From assembly GCF_002160895.1 (NCBI RefSeq), contig NZ_NFLL01000003.1, positions 140,928-204,927 on the forward strand: a stretch of DNA of 64,000 nucleotides. The letters run 5' to 3'. The notes beneath the pieces are model-generated. The model made no database searches and had not been told where the DNA came from. It worked only from the letters and a program-made list of their open reading frames with translations. The stretch's first letter is position 1. Every line of letters begins with the position of its first letter. The translations under genes and the position numbers were made by a program. Shown piece by piece: positions 44,341-52,632 of the stretch. Origin of the DNA: Faecalibacterium sp. An122 (lineage in GTDB: Bacteria; Bacillota; Clostridia; Oscillospirales; Ruminococcaceae).

Positions 44341-45051
44341 ATGAATTATTACAACAACGATTACGACCGCGGCTACACCGAAGCTACGATGTCCGCTGCC
44401 GATTATATGGCCCGGACCTACCGCTGGATGGCCTGCGGCCTGGTGGTAACCTTTGCGGTGGCGTTCCTGACGGTCACGACGCCTCTGTTTTATCTGGTGA
44501 ACTCGCTGTATCTGGTGCTGACCATTGCCGAGCTGGCTCTGGTGTTTACCCTGAGCGCACGGCTGCAGCGGATGTCGGTGGGCGCCGCCCGGGGCGTGTT
44601 CCTGGCTTATTCGGCCCTCAACGGCATGGTCTTGAGCTATTATTTCCTGCTGTTCTCGGTGAACACCCTGGTGATGGCCTTCCTGAGTACCGCCATTTAT
44701 TTTGGGCTCATGGCGTTCTATGGCCACACCACCAACAAGGATCTGACCAGCTGGGGGCCCAAGCTGATGATGGGTCTGATGGCCATGATGGTTACCGGTC
44801 TGGTGGGCACCCTGTTCGGATTCGGCATTGGCGCATCCCTGCTGTACAGCGGCATCGGCCTGGTGGTCTTTATGCTGCTGACCGCCTACGACACCCAGAA
44901 GCTGCATCAGATGTATGCCTACTATGCAGCCGACAGCGAACTGGCTGAGAAGGCCAGCGTCTACGGCGCTCTGACCCTGTATCTGGACTTCATCAACATC
45001 TTCCTGTTTGTCCTGCGTCTGCTGGGCATGGGCAACCGCAGCCGCGACTAA
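44341..45051 (+). CDS. Bax inhibitor-1/YccA family membrane protein
   Basis: 236 residues, seven hydrophobic helices. Family motifs: the N-terminal YMARTYRWMACGLVVTF, central LNGMVLSYYFLLF and C-terminal LTAYDTQKLHQMY plus GALTLYLDFINIFLFVLRLLG, where the paired Asp residues form the pH sensor/calcium leak site in BsYetJ. ATG at 44341 has AAGGAG 8 nt upstream. Its stop is followed directly by mosaic element copy C. Confidence 0.93.
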   Translation: MNYYNNDYDRGYTEATMSAADYMARTYRWMACGLVVTFAVAFLTVTTPLFYLVNSLYLVLTIAELALVFTLSARLQRMSVGAARGVFLAYSALNGMVLSYYFLLFSVNTLVMAFLSTAIYFGLMAFYGHTTNKDLTSWGPKLMMGLMAMMVTGLVGTLFGFGIGASLLYSGIGLVVFMLLTAYDTQKLHQMYAYYAADSELAEKASVYGALTLYLDFINIFLFVLRLLGMGNRSRD

Positions 45052-45187
45052 CTTACTTTTTCGGAGAAAAAGTAAGCAAAAAGCTTTTCACTGTGTACCA
45101 TTCAGTTTCCGGGTCTCCAGCAGTTCCGCGGGGCCTGCACGCTCCGGCTCGCTCGTTACGTTTGCGCCTGCGGCGCGGTACGATGCA
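45052..45187 (+). repeat. Mosaic 3'-end repeat element, copy C (short form)
   Basis: Begins at the stop codon of the Bax-inhibitor-like gene. It contains a CTTACTTTTTC/GAAAAAGTAAG hairpin, then GCAAAAAGCTTTTCACTGTG, GTACCAT, CAGTTTCCGGGTCTCCA, a GCGCCTGCGGCGC hairpin and the core GGTACGATGCA (45177-45187). It matches copy E in the opposite strand almost throughout. Confidence 0.85.
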
Positions 45188-45270
45188 GACGAAACCGGTT
45201 GACGGGCTCCACTGCGCAGGCGCTTGGATGCCAACTGAATGAAACACAGTACAGCGGTATCTCTCATAAC

Positions 45271-45330
45271 AAAAATACTCCCTCATCCGCAAAGCCTGCC
45301 TGGGCTGAACGGATGAGGGAGTTTTTCTTT
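45271..45330. terminator. Strong bidirectional terminator in gene-free island 2
   Basis: Perfect 13-base stem ACTCCCTCATCCG/CGGATGAGGGAGT with flanking AAAAA and TTTTTCTTTT. It closes the plus-strand unit ending with the Bax-inhibitor-like gene and copy C. Confidence 0.9.
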
Positions 45331-45425
45331 TGCCAAAAAGAGGCGGAAAAGATGGCCGGGACGGCGAAAAGAACACGCATTACAAGTGACTGAATGACTT
45401 TCAAATTCAAAAACAGGCAGCAAAA

Positions 45426-45475
45426 AATCCCCGCCCCGGAAAGGAGCGGAGATTCTGATTTTTATGGAACTTTTC
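45426..45475 (-). repeat. Hairpin repeat module R2, copy 2
   Basis: AATC-CCGC/GCGG-GATT stem followed by the tail TTTTTATGGAACTTTTC, the same arrangement as at 37760 and 52240. On the minus strand the stem is followed by TTTTTT, so it can act as a terminator. The stretch 45476-45613 beyond it holds a short minus-strand open frame (LGALGTFGTAICGLILGNML) that looks like a decayed fragment. Confidence 0.6.
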
Positions 45476-45613
45476 TTGGGTGCTGAAATGGTCGCCCTCA
45501 ACATATTGCCTAAGATCAGGCCGCAGATAGCTGTTCCAAAGGTGCCCAGAGCGCCTAACAAACCGGTGCACTGGAACTGTACAGGACAGTCAAAATCAGG
45601 TCATGCTGGAGTC

Positions 45614-45863
45614 TGCATCGTACCCGGGCACAGCCCGGACGTAACATGAGCGCGGCACAGTTTGCAACCCTCTGTCACTTTATAAAGAGTGGCTAGAGTG
45701 GATGGTACCCAGTGAGTCCTCTTGCGCTTAGCCGTTTTTTGCGGCGCGCCACGGCGGGGCGCTTGCAAAAAACGGAGCGCGGCGCCAACGGCGGCTCCCT
45801 GTTTCGTCCACTGGACGCGGTCGCCGCCGTTGCCTTTGCCTACTTTTCTTCCAGAAAAGTAGG
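45614..45863 (-). repeat. Mosaic 3'-end repeat element, copy B (long form)
   Basis: Reads leftwards from the uxaC stop codon. A CCTACTTTTC/GAAAAGTAGG hairpin comes first. The 61-nt module at 45774-45834 follows (CAACGGCGGC/GCCGCCGTTG, CGTCCA/TGGACG), then a CCGTTTTTTG/CAAAAAACGG stem. GGTACC, a TTTATA-loop hairpin, a CCGGGCTGTGCCCGG hairpin and the core GGTACGATGCA (45614-45624) complete it. Five differences from copy A in the 61 nt, four of them compensatory. Confidence 0.85.
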
Positions 45864-47297
45864 TTACAGGCAGAAGTAGCGCTTGGCGTTGTCGAAGCAG
45901 ATGCCGCGGACGATCTTCTCCAGAGACTTCTCGTCGTTGGGATACTCGCCGTCCTCAACCCACTGGCCGATCAGGTTGCACATGATGCGGCGGAAGTAGT
46001 CGTGACGGGTGTAGCTCAGGAAGCTGCGGCTGTCGGTCAGCATGCCGACGAAGTTGCCCAGCAGGCCCAGGTTGGCCAGGGACTTCATCTGGTTCTCCAT
46101 GCCCACCTTCTGGTCGCAGAACCACCAGGCGGAACCGGCCTGAATCTTGCCGGGGATCTCGTCGTCCTGGAAGCAGCCCAGAATGGTGCCGATCTGCTCG
46201 TTGTCCACCGGGTTCAGGCTGTAGATGATGGTCTTGGGGCACTCGGCGGTGTCGGTCAGAGCGCTCAGCAGAGCAGCAATGTTGCCGCCGCAGGTGTTCT
46301 GGTTGATCATGTCAAAGCCGGTGTCGGGTCCCAGCAGGGCGTTCATCTTGCGGTTGACGCCGCGCAGGCAGGAGTAGTGCAGCTGCATCACCACGTTGTG
46401 CTTGTGGTAGAGCTTGCCCATGTGGATCAGCAGGGCGGTCTGGTACTTCTCGGCCTCCTCCACGGTGACGGCTTCGCCGGCCATGGCTTTCTTGTAGATG
46501 GCGTCCACTTCCTCGATGGAAGCCTCACGGTAAGGCACGTAGTCCAGGCCGTGGTCCGCTGCGCGGCAGCCCATCTTGACGAAGAACTCCAGCCGCTCGG
46601 TCAGAGCGTCCATGACGCAGTGGATGCAGGCCAGCTTCTCCTTGCCGACGCTGGCAGCCAGCTTGCCCATGTACTCCACAAAGCCGGGCTTGTTGATGTT
46701 GACGGCCTTGTCGGGACGGAAGGAGGGAGCCACGGTGAACTTGATGGTGGGATCGTTCTTGATCTTCTCGTGCCACTCCAGGCTGTCGATGGGATCGTCG
46801 GTGGTGCCGATGAAGGCTACGTTGGACTGCTCGATCAGGCCGCGGACGGTCAGCTTGGGATCGTTCTGCAGCTTCTCGTTGCACAGGTTCCAGACTTCCT
46901 CGGCGGTGTCGCCGTTCAGGACGCCCTCATAGCCGAAGTATTTCCGCAGCTCCAGGTTGGTCCAGTGATACATGGGGTTGCCGATGGCCATGGGCAGGGC
47001 CTCGGCGAACTTCTGGAAGCGCTCACGGTCCGACTTGGAACCGGTAATGTACTCCTCGGGCACGCCGTTGGAACGCATCACGCGCCACTTGTAGTGGTCG
47101 CCGGCCAGGCTGCCGTCGGGCTGCCGGCCGCCCAGCCAAACCTGGGTGATGTTCTCAAACTTGCGGTTCTCATAAATTTCCCGGGGGGAAATGTGGCAGT
47201 GATAGTCGCAGATGGGCATATCCGCCGCATAGGTGTGGTACAGGTGCTGTGCGGTGGGAGACTGAAGCATGAAGTCTTTATCCATAAATGCTTTCAT
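45864..47297 (-). CDS. uxaC: Glucuronate/galacturonate isomerase UxaC
   Basis: 477 residues, the size of E. coli UxaC (about 470). Amidohydrolase-like fold with the metal-site motif CDYHCHISP near residue 28 and family stretches WRVMRSNGVPEEYITG, NPMYHWTNLELRKYFGYEG, NVVMQLHYSCLRGVNRKM. Converts galacturonate to tagaturonate and glucuronate to fructuronate, the entry step for both branches encoded here. ATG at 47297 has AGGAG upstream. Divergent from uxaB with an operator in each promoter. Confidence 0.96.
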   Translation of the reverse strand: MKAFMDKDFMLQSPTAQHLYHTYAADMPICDYHCHISPREIYENRKFENITQVWLGGRQPDGSLAGDHYKWRVMRSNGVPEEYITGSKSDRERFQKFAEALPMAIGNPMYHWTNLELRKYFGYEGVLNGDTAEEVWNLCNEKLQNDPKLTVRGLIEQSNVAFIGTTDDPIDSLEWHEKIKNDPTIKFTVAPSFRPDKAVNINKPGFVEYMGKLAASVGKEKLACIHCVMDALTERLEFFVKMGCRAADHGLDYVPYREASIEEVDAIYKKAMAGEAVTVEEAEKYQTALLIHMGKLYHKHNVVMQLHYSCLRGVNRKMNALLGPDTGFDMINQNTCGGNIAALLSALTDTAECPKTIIYSLNPVDNEQIGTILGCFQDDEIPGKIQAGSAWWFCDQKVGMENQMKSLANLGLLGNFVGMLTDSRSFLSYTRHDYFRRIMCNLIGQWVEDGEYPNDEKSLEKIVRGICFDNAKRYFCL

Positions 47298-47377
47298 GGT
47301 TTTATTACTCCTTTTTTCGCTAGGTTCCAGCGTGTTCAATGGATCGTCTGCGCCAGGGCAGAGTTTCACTTAGTTAT

Positions 47378-47407
47378 AGTATACCTTAAATGGGGCATTG
47401 TATACAA
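47378..47407 (-). promoter_or_regulatory. uxaC promoter with TTGTATACAA operator
   Basis: Minus strand TTGTAT (-35, 47402-47407), 18-nt spacer, TATACT (47378-47383). The perfect palindrome TTGTATACAA (47398-47407) overlaps the -35 box, a repressor arrangement. E. coli UxuR/ExuR (GntR family) sites have the similar core GGTATACC. Confidence 0.8.
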
Positions 47408-47501
47408 CTGAAAAACTGCTGAATTTTGATAGAATTCCTTGTGTAAACCGCTGGAATTTGTGGATGGGGCCTGTTTTGGCCGGAAAACCCAAAAGAAACA
47501 C

Positions 47502-47531
47502 TTGACTTCTTTGTATACAAGATCTTAAAAT
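47502..47531 (+). promoter_or_regulatory. uxaB promoter with TTGTATACAA operator
   Basis: TTGACT (47502-47507), 18-nt spacer, TAAAAT (47526-47531), with a second perfect TTGTATACAA (47511-47520) inside the spacer. The two operators lie 113 bp apart, about 11 helical turns, so looping between divergent promoters is possible. Confidence 0.82.
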
Positions 47532-47600
47532 AGAAGAAGAAATCCGGCGGGAGCGGTCCTGCCGGCGCTGGAAGAGTGAACGTGTAAAGGAGAGCATGAG

Positions 47601-49115
47601 ATGGAAACTTTGAATTATAAGGTTCTGGCCCAGACTGGCTACAATGGGTACATCCTGAAGGATGCCCCCATCAAGGTGATGCAGTTCGGCGAGGGCAATT
47701 TCCTGCGGGCTTTTGTGGATTATTTCTTTGACGTGGCCAACGAGAAGGCCGGCTGGAACGGCAAGGTGAGCCTGGTGCAGCCCATCGGCAACTTCCCCCA
47801 GATGGCTGACTGGATCAACGAGCAGGAGGGCCTGTACACCCTGTACCTGCGCGGCAGCGAGAAGGGCCAGAAGGTGGACGACAAGCGGGTGATTTCCTGC
47901 GTGGCCAACTGCGTGTGCCCCTACAGCGAGGGCAAGTGGGCCGAGGTTCTGGCTCTGGCCGCCAGCCCCGATCTGGAGATCATTGCATCCAACACCACCG
48001 AGGCCGGCATCGCCTACACCAAGGGCGACAGCGAGTTTGACCAGGTGCCTCCCAACAGCTTCCCCGCCAAGCTGACCCGCGTGCTGTACGAGCGCTACAA
48101 GGCCTTTAACGGCGCCGCCGACAAGGGCCTGATCATCCTCTCCTGCGAGCTGATCGACAACAACGGCAAGGAGCTGCAGAAGTGCTGCAACAACTACGCC
48201 GCCGACTGGGGCCTGGATCAGGCCTTCATCGACTGGATGAACACCGCCAACACCTTCTGCTCCACCCTGGTGGACCGCATCGTCCCGGGCCGCATCCGCG
48301 ATCCCCAGGAGATGGCTGCCATCGAGGAGGCCAACGGCTACCACGATCAGGTTCTGGACGTGGGCGAAGTGTTCGGCGTCTGGGTCATCGAGGGTCCGGC
48401 CTGGCTGGAGGACAAGCTCCCGTTCAAGAAGGCCGGCGTCAACGTCATGGTGGTGCCTGACGTCACCCCCTACAAGAAGCGCAAGGTCCGCATCCTGAAC
48501 GGCGCCCACACCGGCTTTGTTCTGGGCGCATACCTGGCCGGCTACGACATCGTCCGCGACTGCATGCACAACGACACCATCCGCGAGTTCATGAACAAGA
48601 TGCTGTATGAGGAAGTCATCCCCACTCTGCCTCTGGACAAGGACGACCTGATGGCCTTTGCCGCCGCCGTGCAGGACCGCTTCAACAACCCCTTCATCAA
48701 CCACGAGCTGATGAGCATCTCCCTGAACTCCACCTCCAAGTGGAAGGCCCGCAACATGCCTTCCTTCCTGGAGTACATCAAGGAGAAGAACGAGCTGCCC
48801 AAGTGCCTGACCATGAGCCTGGCCGCTTACATTGCCTTCTACTCCAGCGACATTCAGGAGCGCACCGCCGACGGCCTGATCTGCAAGCGCCCTGCCGGCA
48901 ACACCTACAAGATCCAGGATGACGCCTGGGCTCTGGACTTCTACTACGCACACAAGGACGACTCCGCCGCCGATCTGGTCCATGCTGTTCTGACCAACAC
49001 CCAGATGTGGGATCAGGACCTGACCGCTATCCCCGGCGTGGAGGCCGCTGTCCTGGCCGATCTGGAACTGATCCGCAGCCAGGGCGCCGAGGCCGCTTAC
49101 AAGAGCTGCCTGTAA
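47601..49115 (+). CDS. uxaB: Tagaturonate reductase (altronate oxidoreductase) UxaB
   Basis: 504 residues, mannitol dehydrogenase superfamily. The N-terminal NAD-binding part has VMQFGEGNFLRAFVDYFF (GxGNFxR motif), then IIASNTTEAGI. The C-terminal domain has VRILNGAHTGFVLGAYLAG with the catalytic-type K and N residues. Converts tagaturonate to altronate with NADH. AAAGGAG precedes ATG. First gene of the uxaB-uxaA-epimerase run. Confidence 0.95.
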   Translation: METLNYKVLAQTGYNGYILKDAPIKVMQFGEGNFLRAFVDYFFDVANEKAGWNGKVSLVQPIGNFPQMADWINEQEGLYTLYLRGSEKGQKVDDKRVISCVANCVCPYSEGKWAEVLALAASPDLEIIASNTTEAGIAYTKGDSEFDQVPPNSFPAKLTRVLYERYKAFNGAADKGLIILSCELIDNNGKELQKCCNNYAADWGLDQAFIDWMNTANTFCSTLVDRIVPGRIRDPQEMAAIEEANGYHDQVLDVGEVFGVWVIEGPAWLEDKLPFKKAGVNVMVVPDVTPYKKRKVRILNGAHTGFVLGAYLAGYDIVRDCMHNDTIREFMNKMLYEEVIPTLPLDKDDLMAFAAAVQDRFNNPFINHELMSISLNSTSKWKARNMPSFLEYIKEKNELPKCLTMSLAAYIAFYSSDIQERTADGLICKRPAGNTYKIQDDAWALDFYYAHKDDSAADLVHAVLTNTQMWDQDLTAIPGVEAAVLADLELIRSQGAEAAYKSCL

Positions 49116-49187
49116 GACCCGATTCAGGGTGTCTGTGACAGACCCGACGCCTCTCCTGTGAGGCGCGCCGGCACACCCGACCCATCC

Positions 49188-49218
49188 GCCGGCGGGGGAA
49201 TGCCCCGCCGGCTTTTTT
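49188..49218 (+). terminator. Strong terminator between uxaB and uxaA
   Basis: GCCGGCGGGG pairs with CCCCGCCGGC around a short loop and is followed by six T residues. uxaA starts 24 nt later and has no visible separate promoter, so read-through must feed it. Confidence 0.88.
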
Positions 49219-49242
49219 GATAAGACAAGGAGAACTGCAACT

Positions 49243-50733
49243 ATGGCGCAGGTTATTCATATCAGCCCCATCGACAACGTGGTGGTGGCGCTGCACCCCA
49301 TCGCCAAGGGCCAGCTGGTGGAGACCGACGGCCTGTCGGTGACTGCCCTGGAAGATATCCCGCAGGGCCACAAGATGGCCGTCAAGCCCATCCGGGCAGG
49401 GGAGGACGTCATCAAGTACGGTTTCCCCATCGGCCACGCCACCGAGGACGCCCAGCCCGGCCGCTGGATGCACACCCATAACGTCAAGACCAACCTGTCG
49501 GGCGAGGTGGAGTACAGCTACAACCCCGCCTGCGACCTGGCCCCGCTGCCCCATGTGGAGCCCGAAACCTTTATGGGTTTCCGCCGGAAGGACGGCCGCG
49601 CCGCCATCCGCAATGAAATCTGGATCATCCCGGTGGTGGGCTGCGTCAACGAGAACGCCAAGAAGATGGTGCAGGACAACCAGGATCTGGTCACCGGCAG
49701 CATCGAGGGCCTGTACACCTTCCCGCATCCCTTCGGCTGCAGCCAGACCGGTCACGACCACGCCCAGACCCGCAAGCTGCTGGCCGCTCTGGTGCGCCAT
49801 CCCAACGCCGCCGGCGTGCTGGTGCTGCACCTGGGCTGTGAGAACATTCAGCCCGACCAGTTCAAGGCTGAGCTGGGCGAGTATGACCCCGACCGCGTCA
49901 AGTTCTTGGTCTGCCAGGACGTGGAGGACGAGTTCGCCGCCGCCCGCAAGCTGCTGGAAGAGCTGGCCGACTACGCCCGCCAGTTTGAGCGCCAGCCCAT
50001 CCCGGTGTCGGAGCTGGTGGTGGGCATGAAGTGCGGCGGCTCGGACGGCCTGTCCGGCATCACCGCCAACCCCACCATCGGCCGGTTCTCGGATATGCTG
50101 GGCCAGCGGGGCGGTTCCACCGTCCTGACCGAGGTGCCCGAGATGTTCGGCGCTGAGGGCTTCCTGATGAACCGCTGCATCAACCGCGACGTCTTTGTCA
50201 AGGCCGAGCAGATGCTCAACGGCTTCAAGAATTATTTCATCAGCCACAACGAGGTGGTCTACGACAACCCCTCTCCGGGCAACAAGCAGGGCGGCATCAC
50301 CACCCTGGAGGACAAGAGCTGCGGCTGTGTCCAGAAGGGCGGCACCGCCCCCATTATGGACGTCATCGGCTACGGCGACCCCGTGGTCACCAAGGGCCTG
50401 AACATGCTGTACGGCCCCGGCAATGACCTGGTGTCGGCCACCGCCATGACCGCCGCCGGCGCACATATGATTCTGTTCTCCACCGGCCGCGGCACTCCCT
50501 TCTCGGCGCCGGCTCCTACCCTGAAGCTGTCCACCAACACCCCGTTGGCGGAGAAAAAGCCGGGCTGGATCGATTTCAACGCCGGCGTCATCGCCGACGG
50601 CAAAAAGACCATCGACGAGACCGCCCAGGACCTGCTGCAGCTGGTGATTGATACCGCCAGCGGCAAGCAGACCAAGGCCGAAATCAACGGATTCCGGGAT
50701 ATCTCCATCTTCAAGGACGGCGTCGTCCTGTAA
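49243..50733 (+). CDS. uxaA: Altronate dehydratase UxaA
   Basis: 496 residues with both parts of the enzyme: an N-terminal SAF domain (1-90, VVVALHPIAKGQLV, HKMAVKPIRAGEDVIKYG) and the large catalytic domain (110-496). The catalytic domain has GYP-like FPHPFGCSQTGHDH, GMKCGGSDGLSGITANP and DKSCGCVQKGG, whose cysteines likely hold the iron centre. Dehydrates altronate to 2-keto-3-deoxygluconate. AAGGAG precedes ATG. Confidence 0.96.
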   Translation: MAQVIHISPIDNVVVALHPIAKGQLVETDGLSVTALEDIPQGHKMAVKPIRAGEDVIKYGFPIGHATEDAQPGRWMHTHNVKTNLSGEVEYSYNPACDLAPLPHVEPETFMGFRRKDGRAAIRNEIWIIPVVGCVNENAKKMVQDNQDLVTGSIEGLYTFPHPFGCSQTGHDHAQTRKLLAALVRHPNAAGVLVLHLGCENIQPDQFKAELGEYDPDRVKFLVCQDVEDEFAAARKLLEELADYARQFERQPIPVSELVVGMKCGGSDGLSGITANPTIGRFSDMLGQRGGSTVLTEVPEMFGAEGFLMNRCINRDVFVKAEQMLNGFKNYFISHNEVVYDNPSPGNKQGGITTLEDKSCGCVQKGGTAPIMDVIGYGDPVVTKGLNMLYGPGNDLVSATAMTAAGAHMILFSTGRGTPFSAPAPTLKLSTNTPLAEKKPGWIDFNAGVIADGKKTIDETAQDLLQLVIDTASGKQTKAEINGFRDISIFKDGVVL

Positions 50734-50742
50734 AAGCACAGA

Positions 50743-50777
50743 AAAGGGCCATGCTGAAAAAATCGGCATGGCCCTTT
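50743..50777 (+). terminator. Hairpin after uxaA
   Basis: AAAGGGCCATGC/GCATGGCCCTTT, perfect 12-base stem with an 11-nt A-rich loop. The T-run is short (CCCTTTGG), so termination may be partial. TACAAT at 50793 downstream could be a -10 for the next gene but lacks a good -35. Confidence 0.65.
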
Positions 50778-50855
50778 GGCGCAAAATCTGGTACAATAAA
50801 GGCAACACAGACCGGCGGGCAGAACGCCCGCAGCACTTGACAGGAGGTATATGCT

Positions 50856-51737
50856 ATGAATCAGATTACCACCCGCTACATCACCGAAGGGGACGCCTGC
50901 TACGAGCAGTATGTCATCACCGATTCGGCTGCCAAGACCGAGCTGGTCATCACCCCGGAGCGGGGCGGCATGATCACCGGGTTCTCCCTGGAGGGGGACG
51001 AATACATCTGGATTCGCCGGCCCAATCTCAGCGAGTGCAACCGGCCCCGTTTTGCGGTGCCCATCCTGTTCCCCAGCTGCTCCAACCCGGACAACGGCGT
51101 CCACATTTTTGACGGCAAGGCCTATCCCATGGAGACCCACGGCCTGGCCGACCTGTGCCCCTGGCAGGTGGACAGCGTAGGCCCCGACGGCGTCACCCTG
51201 ATGCTGCAGTCCAGCCCGCTGACCAAGTTCCTGTATCCCTTTGACTTCACCCTGATGGTGACCTACAATCTGGACGGCAACACCGCTTCCATCGATCTGA
51301 CCGTCATCAACGACGGCGAGCAGCCCATGCCTTTCAGCTTTGGCTATCATCCCTATTTTGTGGCCAGCGCTCTGGAAAACGTGGACTTTGACATCCGCTG
51401 CGCCACCTGTTCCGAGGATGCCAAGGGCGAGCAGCCCGCCGCACCCGAGAAGATCACCCTGACCCGGAAGCCCGGCGCCGACAACAGCATCCGGCTGCTG
51501 ACCGGCGTGGAGTTCCCCATGTCCTTCACCGACAAGGGCAACGGACACAAGGTGACGGTGGATGCCGACGAGAGCTTTACCAACGGCGTGCTGTGGCAGC
51601 AGGATGCCGAGAACTTTGTCTGCATGGAGCCCTGGAACGGCTGGGCCAACAGCGTCAACGAGGAGGGCAAGCACGAAGTGCTGGAGCCCGACGAGGCCAT
51701 GACCAGCACCTGGACCATCACCATCGAAAAAGTCTAA
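50856..51737 (+). CDS. Aldose 1-epimerase family protein
   Basis: 293 residues, galactose mutarotase-like beta-sandwich fold (YeaD/LacX-type). Motifs LVITPERGGMITGFSLEGDEYIW, FAVPILFPSCSN, METHGLADLCPW, PFSFGYHPYF and CMEPWNGWAN with the expected His and Glu. Probably interconverts anomers of a sugar or uronate feeding the pathway. AGGAGG precedes ATG. Its stop is followed directly by mosaic element copy D. Confidence 0.88.
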   Translation: MNQITTRYITEGDACYEQYVITDSAAKTELVITPERGGMITGFSLEGDEYIWIRRPNLSECNRPRFAVPILFPSCSNPDNGVHIFDGKAYPMETHGLADLCPWQVDSVGPDGVTLMLQSSPLTKFLYPFDFTLMVTYNLDGNTASIDLTVINDGEQPMPFSFGYHPYFVASALENVDFDIRCATCSEDAKGEQPAAPEKITLTRKPGADNSIRLLTGVEFPMSFTDKGNGHKVTVDADESFTNGVLWQQDAENFVCMEPWNGWANSVNEEGKHEVLEPDEAMTSTWTITIEKV

Positions 51738-51945
51738 CTTCCCGCTTTTTCGAGAAAAAGCGGGGCAAAAAGCTTCACCTGGTACCGCAAACTGCTGTAG
51801 TCCTCACAAGGTCCAGCCGGCGGCAAGGTTTCAGCCGCTTTAGAAGGTTCCCGGCCTGCGGCCCGCTTCGATTGCAGGCGGGTTCGAAATCTGGCTTGAT
51901 GGGCTGCGGTTTGAACGTTCCCGAACGGTGGCCCGGTACGAAGCA
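51738..51945 (+). repeat. Mosaic 3'-end repeat element, copy D (short, divergent form)
   Basis: Starts at the epimerase stop. CCCGCTTTTT-CGAG-AAAAAGCGGG hairpin, GCAAAAAGCTTCACCTGGTACC, a CCGCTTTA loop region, a GGCCTGCGGCC hairpin and a weakened core GGTACGAAGCA (51935-51945). Confidence 0.75.
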
Positions 51946-52033
51946 AACACGCTTTCATACTGTTTTGAATGGTGCCTGACGGCGTATCGGTGGGGCTTTC
52001 CTGATGATGCGTTCAGCAAATCCACAGAATACG

Positions 52034-52071
52034 ACAACCCCCGCCCCATGTAAGGCGAGGGTTGTTGTTTT
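52034..52071 (+). terminator. Terminator in gene-free island 3
   Basis: ACAACCCCCGCC pairs with GGCGAGGGTTGT (one mismatch, 8-nt loop), followed by TGTTTTAT on the plus strand. Confidence 0.85.
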
Positions 52072-52239
52072 ATACAGGGGAACAGTCGGATAAAGTAAAA
52101 TCGGATGATACCGGAATGCAGCATGGTGCAAAGGCTGAAGCCCGGCGCTCTGCCAACAGGAGAGAGAAAAAATCCTTTGGCCGGACTGTGCCAACATACA
52201 CCCATACACCAAAGCCCTGGAAATAACCTGCAAATAAAA

Positions 52240-52289
52240 AATCCCTGCCCCCAAACAGGAGCAGGGATTTGGTGTTTATGGCGCTTTTC
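52240..52289 (-). repeat. Hairpin repeat module R2, copy 3
   Basis: AATCCCTGC/GCAGGGATT perfect nine-base stem, then the tail TGTTTATGGCGCTTTTC. On the minus strand it is followed by TTTTTTATTTG (a good terminator). Same module as at 37760 and 45426. Both 45480-45600 and the stretch here also share TTCC-GTGCAC. Confidence 0.65.
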
Positions 52290-52370
52290 TGTGCACCGGA
52301 ACCGTGGACCTGGACGCTAAAATTGCGTTCTGGTCGCACGAGGCCGTGAAAACCAGTCTATGACAAGGTT

Positions 52371-52454
52371 TGCATCGTACCCGGGCGCAGCCCGAACTTG
52401 ACGTGAGCGCAGCATAGTTTGCAGCCCTCACAACCGCTCTAAAGAGCGGCCAGG
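52371..52454 (-). repeat. Mosaic 3'-end repeat element, partial copy F
   Basis: Only the distal part. CCGCTC-TTTA-GAGCGG hairpin, GCAAACTATGCTGCGCTCA, a CGGGCTGCGCCCG hairpin and the core GGTACGATGCA (52371-52381). It aligns closely with the end of copy B (GCAAACTGTGCCGCGCTCA). Confidence 0.8.
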
Positions 52455-52497
52455 GTGAATGTACTCAGCAAAAGATAAATCAGGTTATACTGGACTT

Positions 52498-52632
52498 TGC
52501 ATCGTACCGGGCCGCAGGCCCAAACGCCGGGAGCGAGCCAAAGCGTAAAGGCCCTGCGGAACCTTTGGAGACCCGGAAACTGTATGGTACACAGTAAAAG
52601 TCTTTTGCTTACTTTTCTTCCAGAAAAGTAAG
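52498..52632 (-). repeat. Mosaic 3'-end repeat element, copy E (short form)
   Basis: Reads leftwards from the kduD stop. CTTACTTTTC/GAAAAGTAAG hairpin, GCAAAAGACTTTTACTGTG, GTACCAT, CAGTTTCCGGGTCTCCA, GGGCCTGCGGCCC hairpin and core GGTACGATGCA (52498-52508). It is the mirror-strand counterpart of copy C. Confidence 0.85.

Noticed and set aside
45476..45613. Small membrane protein gene on the minus strand (ALGTFGTAICGLILGNML)
   Set aside because: No RBS or start fits and the frame runs through a terminator-like hairpin. It is better seen as a decayed fragment within the repeat island.
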